Shown one piece after another: positions 55,091 through 64,000 of a stretch of DNA of 64,000 nt (its first letter is position 1; each line of letters begins with the position of its first letter). Source of the DNA: Cymodocea nodosa (taxonomy: Eukaryota; Streptophyta; Magnoliopsida; Alismatales; Cymodoceaceae). The stretch covers positions 13,156,501 to 13,220,500 of the forward strand of contig CM072341.1 in the NCBI GenBank assembly GCA_036874045.1, read 5' to 3'. The notes below the pieces were generated by a model. It was not told where the DNA came from, did not search any database, and was given only the letters and a program-made list of their open reading frames with translations. Made by a program: the position numbers and the translations under genes.

Positions 55091-55684
55091 CTGTTAGATA
55101 AGCGTTTGTCGATCAACATTTGCGTAGGATTGGCATGACAAATCGAGAGGCAATCGATCGACGAATGGGTGGACATGAACGAGTGCGAGGAGAAGTATTG
55201 ATGTAGCCGCTGGTGGACCGATTTGTGAACAAGGTGCAACCTTGGTAGATCGATGCATTAACATAGTGCTAGAGTAGGGAACACGTAACGATGAGACGAA
55301 CAATTCAGTGGCCATCGAGTGGCGTTTGGTGATCGCTTGGCACAGCTGTCAGGTGGCAATTTTTGATAGACCATGTGGTCATCAAAATAGTGTAGGAACG
55401 ATGCGACCTTTTGTACGGACGTGAGATAAAGGGATGTCCTAGTCCATGTCTGTTTGGTTGTAAGTCAATTGATCGACAATGCTTTATACTTAAGTTGGAC
55501 TTTAACGGATTAAGGGACAGCTAGACCAATATACTTTGTGAGGAATCAAAGTAGCAGAGAAAGAAGAGGGTGATTCCCTCAATCTAATGTTCTTATTCCT
55601 TAGTAATATGAGAATGCTGACTAGTGGACGCACTAGTGACATACGAGTTGTCGATAGACGAACCTCAACTTGTGACAGTAGCCA
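55091..55684 (+). repeat. Ancient LTR, uninterrupted copy
   Basis: From TGTTAGATAAGC to CTTGTGACA. Its three thirds match 24165-24255, 25832-25980 and 29690-30039 plus 31162-31170 in order and orientation, giving the state of that locus before insertions. Confidence 0.7.
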
Positions 55685-55689
55685 TGTGT

Positions 55690-56354
55690 GAGAAATTTTA
55701 TATATCTTGCAAAGAGTGCTTCTAAATGGACCAACGTTAACAATTCCTTCATTACTCTTATGCTTGAGAAGTCTGGGATTGATCTTACCTCCAATTATAG
55801 AGTCAACCATCCTATTAAACAATTAGAAAATAATTGTTAAATGTATTGTTTTTAAATTAAGTCTAATTCTTAATTCCCCTTTGGACAATATATCCGGCCA
55901 ATTTACCTTCCTCAAAGGTAGAAATATCCAGAATTACTTTTTAGGGACTCAAGAAACAATTCACCTTATTACTTCTAGTCTGCTTCCCATAAGGTGCTTT
56001 TCTTCTTAATTAAATTGGATTTTGAAATAGCATTCGATAATGCTAGATGGGATTTCTTGTTTGATAGCTTTCAAGGATGTTAGTTTGGATCTAATAGATT
56101 CGAAGGATAAAGCATTCCGTCTCTTCAACCCTCTTCTCTATACTCGTTAATTGATCATATAGGCCATTCATTTTAAAACAGCTAATTGCCTAAGGCAATG
56201 TGATCCTCTCTTTCCTCTTCTCTTCGTCTAAGTAATGCAGGTACTCAATACGGGAAAAAAATTAATGACTTAATCCAAGGCATCAAGTGCCCCAGAGGTG
56301 GTTTAGGAGACCTTAATCTTCAATATGCATATGATACAATCGTCTCAATTCTTA
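55690..56354 (+). mobile_element. LINE-1 reverse transcriptase remnant
   Basis: Frames with many stops read FITLMLEKSGIDLTSNYRV, then IKSNS-FPFGQ, then FLIKLDFEIAFDNARWDFLF (the motif of the first catalytic Asp), DLIQGIKCPRGGLGDLNLQ and QYAYDTIV, where active L1 elements have YADD: the catalytic pair is damaged. Truncated at both ends. Confidence 0.78.
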
Positions 56355-56379
56355 CCCCCGCCCCCCCCTCCCCCCCCCC
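56355..56379 (+). repeat. Poly-C tract
   Basis: 24 of 25 bases in this run are C or G/T-interrupted C. It lies right after the LINE YADD region. It could form a C-rich (i-motif) structure or be an assembly-sensitive site. Confidence 0.85.
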
Positions 56380-57287
56380 TTAAATCAAAATTTAATCCAA
56401 CTCAAATGCAATTCTCCGTTGCCTTCTTCAACTCTATTTTGCCTTGGAATTAACTTTAATAAATCATCAATTAGGAAGATCTGTATCGTTGATGATCGAG
56501 GACTCGGCCTGATTTAGTAACATCTTGGGTTACTCTATCCAAAGACGTTTCGTGGTCTGCATTTTCTTATACTAATCCTCAACTTGGTTGGCTACTACTC
56601 TCTTTTCTATTTCTTTACTTTCAGCATGCCGTGGTGTCGACGTTGGAGCTCTCTTCGTACCTACGCCGTTACATCAACCACATGATATAAAAGTAGTATA
56701 TGCAAATTTATTTATTCATACATTGGTGTCACACCCGATTGAGCACACGAAAATTTGGTGACAGAAAGTCACAAGGGTATGCGGCGAGCTTGTCATTTTC
56801 TTCTTCTTTTCGACAGGCAGCCACCTTTCTTTTTGACCCTCAAAGATGTGCTTCTTTCCACATATCTTATCTGCCGCAGGCATGATTGCCTCGCAAAACA
56901 AAATCATGGCATTTCTTTTTGTGTGCTATCAGACCGGTATGATTGATAGTCCTGTGGGGATTGAAAGCGAAGGAAGGCGATCTAGAAGTCGGGTGGGGGT
57001 TGGGTTCCGTGATGTCTACGGGAAAGTTATAACTGTGGATGAGAAATCTACTAACATCACTGCACGTAGGTGATGACCATTCTTCGCTTCAAAAGTAATC
57101 TATGTCGACGTTCTGACACCATCATTATCAAAAGAGAACTACAACGAAACTGGTTAGATTGACGGTTCCATTTGCGTTGCAGTGAAAATTACAGAATAAA
57201 GATCGGTGGTTTTAAAAGATACACATATAACACGTACGGACTTAATTATGCGAAATTGAATCAGTTCCTTCTTGTAACTTACAAGCG
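56380..57287. other. 3' flank of the minus-strand PHT1 and LINE tail
   Basis: Possible further LINE-derived sequence to about 56640, then about 600 bp before the PHT1 stop. Small open frames at 56700-57073 on both strands match no family I know. Part of this must be the PHT1 3' UTR. Confidence 0.4.
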
Positions 57288-58871
57288 CTAGGGCATGCTC
57301 TGTTCCTCCACCTCTTCGTTCTCCTTCGACAGCTCCTCCAACGACTTCCCCTTGGCTTCCGGCACCAGAAAGGTGAACAGAAGCCCCACAAAGTTACAGG
57401 CGGCGAGCAAGAACAGCGAGTTTCTCACACCGATGCCCGCCGGGTACCCGGTGTCCGTCTTGGCCTTGTCTTGGCTCTGCGCCGCGTACAGGAACCCGAA
57501 GGCCCCCACGATCGCCCCTGCCTTCCCCGACGCCGCCGAGATCCCGTGGCAGGTGGAACGCAGCCTCGCCGGGAATATCTCCGCCGGCACGATGAATGTG
57601 GTCGAGTTTGGCCCGAAGTTGGCGAAGAAGAAGGTAAACGCGTACATCACCACGAAGCCGATGCGGTTCTCGCTCAACGTCCAGTGGTGGTACGGGATGG
57701 CCAGTGCCAACATGAACACCATCATGAAGAAGAATCCCATCAGCTGGATAATGAACCGGCCGATGATGTCGATGAAAGCTACGGTGAACCAGTAGCCGGG
57801 GACGGTGCCACACAGGGCGATGAGTGTCTGGCCCCTGGCGATTCTGTACACCTCCTCGATGGCGTTCATGGTGGACGCCTTCGGGATCCACCCGATGGCG
57901 CTGAAGATGTCTTTCTGGAACAGGTTCTGGCTGTAGAAGGCGATGTCGAGGAGGAACCACGTGCTTGACGTAGCCAGCAAGTGCAACCCGTGCCGGCGAG
58001 CGAATTCTCTCGAGAACAACCCGAAGTTATTGCTCTGGTTTGTCATCGTACTCTCCACCTTCCTCGGCTCCTCCTCGATCTCCACCTGCAAGACCTTGGA
58101 CATGTCGGTGGCAGCTTGCTTTGCGTTCTTGGCCACGAGGGCGGTGTACCGGGCCGTCTCCGGCATTTTCATCCTCCAGTAGTACGTCATCGCCGCCGGC
58201 ATGGCGCCGAACATAAGTATGATCCTCCAGACGTAGTCGGCCTGCGGCACGGTGGAGGCAGCAGGATCGATGGAGTATGGTGGAGCGTCGTACTTGCTCA
58301 TGAAGGCCACAGAGACGATGAGGGTGACGACGCCACCGGTGAGGATTCCGAAGCCTTGCATCGCGAACACGGCAGCGATGAAGGCGCCACGGGTTCTCTT
58401 GTTGGCGTACTCGGACATGATGGTGGCAGAGAGTGGGTAGTCACCCCCAATCCCGAAGCCGAGCCAGAAGCGGAAGAAGCAGAGAGTAGCGATGACAGAC
58501 TTGCGATTGTTGCTGAAGGACAGCCCGGAGGCGATTGAGCAGACGACCATGAGCATAAGGGTCATGCCGTAGACGCGCTTGCGGCCCATCTTGTCACCAA
58601 GCCAGCCGAAGAAGAGCTGGCCGGAGAGGGTCCCGCAGAAGGCAACGCCATTGACGGAGGCAGAGACGTTGGGGGGAAGGGAACCGGGGGAGGTGTTGCC
58701 AGGCTCGTAGTAGTAGATCCGACCGAGCAGCTTGGTGACGAGGGAGATGCAGAAGAGATCGTAAGCGTCGGTGAAGAAGCCCATGCCGGCGATGATGATG
58801 GCGGTGAAGTGGTAGAGCTGGGTCTTGGCGACATCGAGAGCGTTGAGAACTTGGAGCTGTTCGCCGGCCAT
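57288..58871 (-). CDS. Phosphate:H+ symporter, PHT1 family (527 aa, intronless)
   Basis: Complete frame with ATG at 58871-58869 and TAG at 57290-57288. It is colinear with the transporter at 20288 over its whole length with only short indels (central loop, C-terminus). Motifs: FFTDAYDLF (32-40), GDKMGRKR (92-99), signature [13 protein letters not shown] (142-154), [24 protein letters not shown] near the C-terminal helices, and a tail [14 protein letters not shown] whose acidic Ser site resembles casein-kinase-regulated PHT1 tails. Twelve membrane helices are expected. Compared with the plus-strand copy the central loop is shorter and the end is EEQSMP rather than a Gln/Ala-rich tail. It faces that gene tail to tail at a distance of 35.4 kb. 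Confidence 0.95.
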   Translation of the reverse strand: MAGEQLQVLNALDVAKTQLYHFTAIIIAGMGFFTDAYDLFCISLVTKLLGRIYYYEPGNTSPGSLPPNVSASVNGVAFCGTLSGQLFFGWLGDKMGRKRVYGMTLMLMVVCSIASGLSFSNNRKSVIATLCFFRFWLGFGIGGDYPLSATIMSEYANKRTRGAFIAAVFAMQGFGILTGGVVTLIVSVAFMSKYDAPPYSIDPAASTVPQADYVWRIILMFGAMPAAMTYYWRMKMPETARYTALVAKNAKQAATDMSKVLQVEIEEEPRKVESTMTNQSNNFGLFSREFARRHGLHLLATSSTWFLLDIAFYSQNLFQKDIFSAIGWIPKASTMNAIEEVYRIARGQTLIALCGTVPGYWFTVAFIDIIGRFIIQLMGFFFMMVFMLALAIPYHHWTLSENRIGFVVMYAFTFFFANFGPNSTTFIVPAEIFPARLRSTCHGISAASGKAGAIVGAFGFLYAAQSQDKAKTDTGYPAGIGVRNSLFLLAACNFVGLLFTFLVPEAKGKSLEELSKENEEVEEQSMP

Positions 58872-59540
58872 CGTGGTGGCGGTGGTTGCTGCTGCGCTTG
58901 AACCTTGCAGAGGATAAGATTAAACCTATTTATAAACAGTCACATACATGGATCGAGGGCGCTTAATATAATTAGCAGTGCGCGGTGATACTTAACATTT
59001 CATGATGGTTGAAGGCGGTGGGACAGTAACGGCGGGACAACAACTACATTAATTGCGTCCACATGTTGGTCATTTATTCGTGACCAGAAACGCTTGGAAA
59101 GTCCGGACTCCGTGGACTGAAGACCACTTGACGGCCTTCACCGTCAAAGTACGCTTTCGTAATTTTTGAATTTAAATCTTATTTTTTATTAATTAAGTTA
59201 TTGTAAATGAATTTTTTTAAGTTCTCGTAAGTTTTATTTCATAAATATTATATTTTTAATTGGTTTAAAAGAGGACCATCTCGTAATCGGCGCGAGATGA
59301 TCGACTGCCCACGGCAAAATCGTTGTTTCGTTTGCGAGAAAACGTCGTTTCCTAGCCCGTTCGATTTTCTCGTTCCAGCACCTTTGACTCGAGTCAAACG
59401 AACGAACGCGGCTTTTTTAATGCCGTTGGATTTTAAATGTCTGGTACTACACACGGAAATCGTGGGTCGAACATGATATTCTTTCTGTGGGATATTTATC
59501 TTTTCTCCGAAGAGCCGGAACAACAGATTTGAAGGCGTGC
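58872..59540 (-). promoter_or_regulatory. Upstream region of the minus-strand PHT1
   Basis: TATA box TATAAATA on the minus strand at 58934-58927, 56 bp before the ATG, so a short leader with no uORF. A palindromic double W-box is at 59383-59398. I found no P1BS (GNATATNC) in the first 1.2 kb by eye. Confidence 0.6.
59383..59398. promoter_or_regulatory. Palindromic double W-box
   Basis: TTTGACTC joined directly to GAGTCAAA, a perfect 16-bp palindrome with a TTGAC core on each strand, about 512 bp upstream of the PHT1 start. WRKY factors bind TTGAC, and several are known to control PHT1 genes. Occupancy here is inference. Confidence 0.6.
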
Positions 59541-60064
59541 ACCATAAATAAGTACATACCTATTTGTCAAAAAGAAAAAAAAGGAAAAACGCAAGCAATA
59601 CTATTTTGGTTATTTGTTTTGATATCTTTGGAAAACTTGTCAATAACTTGTATATATTTTTGAATATTATATTACCATAAATACCTGATGATAAAACTTG
59701 TGTTATATAGGATATAATTCTCAAGATTGTTTATAAAAATACATTAAAATCACAGTTTTGGGATTCCATAGCTACTGGAAAGTTACGCAAACTATTCTTA
59801 ACTTTTCCAAGTATTACTATCTAAAAAATACTAAATTGCATACTAGTATTATAGTCTCCTATCTGCAATAACTCTAGTTTTTCTAATAATGATGATGAGC
59901 TAGCCTTCAAATTCAAATTTTAGCGATAGGTTATGCTGCTTTCGATCAATTGAACGCACCGTTATGGATTCGGCCCTAGAAACTCAATTCGAGATTTTGC
60001 CGCTTCTAATTAGAGAAAGCAAGGAAGAATAACCAATTAGTGGAGACATGCATATATATATATG

Positions 60065-60112
<48 letters not shown>

Positions 60113-61550
60113 GTCGCTAGCTAATGGCGTTCAATTAGAACCAAGAATGAAAGGAATTAGGAAGAAATTAAGACTTGCTTTTATCGTACCTTGGGTGTGC
60201 GTGTACGAGGCTCGACAACAGGAGATAGTTCCTAGCTACACTATTCTCTCCCTGAACCAGAGGAAACTGAGCTTGATGCCGCAGCCGTGGTGAATGGTGA
60301 AGAAGTAGCACCGCATATAAATAAATAATCATTTAGGGCTGGAAAGTTTGACAACTAGGATTCTGGAATGGAATACATAATTACTTGGCCAAGAGCATTC
60401 CACACAAAACTCAGACGTCACCTCTTTGGAACATCTGTTTGTATCAAGTAAGATAAGGATGCTCGCTCTTCCAATGAACACCCATTTCAAGTGAATTTCA
60501 TTGATGATCTCAGCACTTACACTAGACGTTAATTTTTTTTGTCAAAAAACAAAAGAGTAAGGTTTAAGATTTTGTACAATATTAATCAACTTTACGGTCA
60601 AAAATAATATTATCCTCACTGAATCAAATTTACAATTACAATGAGAGTAAGTAGTAAAATTTATCATGAATAATCGATCAAGTTTGTAGATATTGAACCT
60701 GATGTTACCATCAATGAGATGAAGATAACACGATTGTGTAGAATAAATACCATTTGTGTTTAATAAAATCAGGACGATTAGTAGTATGTACTGATTCTAA
60801 GAAATCTAAAAGTTCAGCGGTACGTAGAGTGATGATGTTTATACGTGTTTAGGTGGTTCATCACATCAAAGAAGAAGAAAGGAAGAAAGACGTCGCCGTC
60901 GACTTTCCGTGTTATTTGATAGTCATGTCACCTTTTTGCGTCGTTCAAAGGCCCTCCCCCCGACACGGCACCCAAGTCAAACATGGAAAGGCGAAGGTGA
61001 GGAGGAGGAGAGAAGACTTGCTGATTCGGTCGGCGTCCCCATCGTTCCGGCCACCCGTGTCTTCCATACTTACGTAGAATCTGTTCCAATTTGTTCGTCC
61101 CTGCCTAATAATTGAGTGCAGTTGGTCACGTTGATGGTGACCCTCGGCCCCCATGCATGATTCCTCCGCAATCCCTACGAGATGAACGTCTCCTTGTCCC
61201 GTGCTCGATGGCGTCGTCGATGCCTTCCTCTTTCGATTCCTTTGATGGAGGCAGGAGCATAAATGTGTCCGTCTACAACCACGGTTGGAGGCGGAATACG
61301 CGCTCGTTACTTTCCGTCCAAGTTTCATTCAAATTATATATGATCATCCAAACAAGCAATATCAACAAGATTCTTTGAACTCTTTCTTTGCAACCATCCA
61401 TGTCTTCTGGAGGAAGCAACGGTATGTTAATTAATGGCAAAGGCTAGCTAAATCATGAAAAGAAATGATGAAATAAAATTAACCAATGCTAATTGCAACT
61501 TAATTACGAGCCATACAATGCACATAATAATCAGAAATAAATGATCGTGC
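59541..61550. other. Intergenic DNA with short GC-richer patches
   Basis: Contains the (GA)n array and two GC-richer patches (about 60880-61080 and 61125-61330) with open frames on both strands (up to 127 codons on minus). No frame resembles a known family, so no gene is called. Confidence 0.4.
60069..60109 (+). repeat. (GA)n microsatellite, about 20 units
   Basis: Uninterrupted GA dinucleotides following a short (TA)n run at about 60053. Confidence 0.95.
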
Positions 61551-61559
61551 TTGCAGTTT

Positions 61560-61880
61560 ATTTCATTATCCTCTTGTATTGTGCTTGCACCATCACTTCA
61601 TGTGAGATTTTTAGTTTAAAGTTAATTGATAATAAGTGAAGAAATTCATCATATATTAACTTACATTCTGTTCTTATATTTTCCAATATGAGATTTTTCA
61701 CGCTCTTCTTTCCTTGCGATCTATACTAAGTCAACAATTGCTTTTGCAAGTGTATATGTATGCAAGAACAATATTATGTGAAGTATTGTATTTTAAAATC
61801 AATTGGTAATAAATAAAGAACTTCATCATATATATATATATATTAACCTAGATTTTTTTCCTTATTTTTCGACGTAAGAC
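61560..61880 (+). repeat. Diverged tandem pair, about 180-bp units
   Basis: AATTGATAATAAGTGAAGAA then TTCATCATATAT at about 61625 recurs as AATTGGTAATAAATAAAGAA then TTCATCATATAT at about 61801, with further matches on both sides. No coding content. Confidence 0.65.
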
Positions 61881-64000
61881 TTTCGACATATCCTTGTTTT
61901 CTAATATCCTAAGTTCCAATACAACCATTAGAAGATGCATGAAAATTTTCTTTTTCAAGAGTTAAAAAGTTGACATATTTCATATTTCAACTTCAAAAAA
62001 TCATTCTTGTACAAAGCCATCTCTATCAACAAATCTTAGAACAATAGACATTTTTACCTTTTTAGATTCATATCGTGTTTCTTCAGCAGTATTTATATAT
62101 ACAAAACTTATCATTTCCAATCTTTTTACGAATTCTACATCTCATTTCGTCGCAAAATCTTGACGAATTCCCTTTTGCATCTTACCCAAGAGCATTTAGA
62201 ATTTTTTGGAGTATTTTCCAATTAAGCTAGCACTTGCAACTTTGTCAATATATATAACTTACGAAAATCTTTAGCATTTCAATGAAGTTTCCTCTATTCT
62301 TTTTTGATTCTAGAGTAATCAACAACCCTAGCTCTCTAAAAGCTGATTAGGTTTACATCCCCTCTCAAACTTGTCCTCATGAGATCCATAATAGTCCTAG
62401 CTTGTTAATATTGTTGTATTAAGCAAATTAATTAGCAATGGTTGACTTTGTTATAAGGAGATCAGCTAACGAAGAACGTACACAAAGGTGCCTGGTCTTC
62501 GCCTTCTTTCTAACGAAACGATGGTGTAGCACAATTTACGAGGTGCTTGAATCAAAGCTAACGCTTGGCTAAGTCAGATTGACGATATACATATATATAT
62601 ATATATCACACAGCAACGTACTCAAGGGTCTTGGGCAAGTACTGAACAAGGAAGTCCAAGGTGACGAACCAATTAAGTTATTTCTGTAATAGGTAACAAC
62701 ACCATTGAATAATTAATTAATATGCCAATAACTTGTACAGATTTTGGCAATTAAGAATGGGTTGCTTCCCACCCTTCTTGCTAGGACACTGGTTGATTGC
62801 ACCGATCCCAGAAAAACGCAACAATGATTAACATGTAAGAGAATGCCTTGGTAGATGACACATTAATCATATATCCAGTCCGAAACAAATAAACCAGTTC
62901 GATCATTCCACACGTACTTGGTAGAAGCTCGTGTCGCTACCTATATATACTTATACTTGAACTGAATTAATCGTAACTATACATTAACGTGAAATTGAAA
63001 GAAATTGATAATTTTTTCCGTTGAGTGACATGAGTCTTGTAATAAATAAATCGATGACGGCCCTTCAGCTCTCGTCCACGTATGTCCATCGGCCTGTTCG
63101 ACACCTACCACGTACATTCCCCATTTATAATTTCTTGACTCCGTCCATCCCTCCCTCCCTCCCTCCTTCCTGAAGTCTGTCGTATGCGTGCATGTCAATG
63201 AATGTCAATTAATCTTTCCGCGTGTACGCAAGTACCTACCGCCCACCCCTGCCTGCCGTGTGTGCATCGTCGTCATGCATGCACGTGACGTTGCCGTCTT
63301 CCTTTCTTTTTTTTTTCCGTTTACAGTGATATTTCTACGTTGACAATGTCAAACAAGCAAGATTCTCAGTGATACAAGTTTAAACACATTTAATCAAACG
63401 AGATTCTCAACCATACAGTCTGATGCAGTTCTCAATAATTCAGTCTGGTAAACTTCTTAATAATCAAAATCATCAATGAATGATGGCCAATCATTTATCA
63501 AATATTCGAAGATTTGGAATTGAAAATATATTGATTCAAAATAATGTTTGAATGCTTTAAAAAAATGCATTTAAAACGCAAATTCTTTCTAATTCTTCTT
63601 CGTGAAAGGGAAGTCCGGCGCGCGGGTTGGAGAAACCACTCGAGATTAAATACCTACTTCACAAATAACCAAAAATAAAGGAAAATATAGCCAACATCTC
63701 TTGATTCAAACCCACAAGTTAAAAAGTTCACTGATTAATACAAGTCATACAACCATCACAAATCGCTCCATCATCTCAAAATCTACAAATCACAACACAA
63801 AGACTGCCTTTGACCCAGCAACAACCACAAGCAGATACTTTCCTACTCACGCCATGCCAGAAAATCCTTTTGATAACTTTAATTCAGTACATACAAAAAA
63901 GTACTAACCATAAATAGTAGAATTAACCAATACAAAATATAGAAAATCAATAAGTCAACATTCATCTATAAAGTAAAGAAACACAATCACTAGGACGCAT
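61881..64000. other. Intergenic DNA to the window end
   Basis: AT-rich with (TA)n at 62592-62604 and a CCCT microsatellite at 63148-63166. No gene, LTR or TIR recognised. The 68-codon frame at 63701 is Ser/Thr/Asn-rich and unsupported. Confidence 0.4.

Noticed and set aside
56696..56703. GTATATGC as a P1BS for the minus-strand PHT1
   Set aside because: It lies downstream (3') of that gene; a short motif match there is probably chance.
60945..61328. 127-codon minus-strand frame as a gene
   Set aside because: Overlaps open frames on the other strand in a GC-richer patch; no motif recognised, and a supportable start or splice structure is missing.

Overview
This is nuclear DNA of a flowering plant. 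The evidence is spliced genes with GT-AG introns, two plant PHT1 phosphate transporters, Ty1/copia, Ty3/gypsy (Athila/Tat type, tRNA-Asp primed) and LINE-1 remnants, and AT-rich intergenic DNA beside GC-rich intronless genes. GC-rich third codon positions in the PHT1 genes suggest a monocot, probably not a grass; this is inference and the species cannot be named.

Layout. (1) 1-1404: first coding exon of an ASCH-domain protein gene on the minus strand, leaving the window at base 1, divergent from (2) a PP1 catalytic-subunit gene on the plus strand (exons at 1405, 12503 and 13163, last exon uncertain). PP1 intron 1 is about 10.9 kb and holds a decayed copia element, a diverged direct duplication, purine tracts and a Mutator-like MITE with a 9-bp target duplication. 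(3) 16.5-18.95 kb: decayed copia element with a 209-bp 3' LTR. (4) 18.95-21.9 kb: intronless PHT1 transporter, plus strand, with G-box, W-box, P1BS, TATA box and a 17-codon uORF upstream. (5) 23-24 kb: LINE fragment. (6) 24-55.7 kb: nested retrotransposons of one gypsy family and several copia families. This includes a heavily mutated plus-strand gypsy copy (31.2-39.3 kb), a better preserved minus-strand copy (39.6-48.1 kb) and a truncated minus-strand copia (48.8-51.7 kb). (7) 55.7-56.4 kb: LINE reverse transcriptase remnant. (8) 57.3-58.9 kb: second intronless PHT1, minus strand. (9) 59-64 kb: intergenic DNA with microsatellites and no gene I can support.

How the parts relate. The two PHT1 genes face each other tail to tail across about 35 kb that is almost wholly retrotransposon, so they look like an inverted local duplication pushed apart by insertions. 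PP1 (phospho-Ser/Thr phosphatase) and ASCH share an 840-bp divergent promoter region. The most unusual structure belongs to the gypsy family. It carries an extra acidic ORF downstream of integrase, and short palindromes with arms (C)CGTTGAGTTA / TAACTCAACG(G) recur both in its LTRs and just upstream of that extra ORF, in both internal copies.

Limits: LTR inner edges in old copies are approximate, homology calls were made by eye, and no alignment or database search was run.
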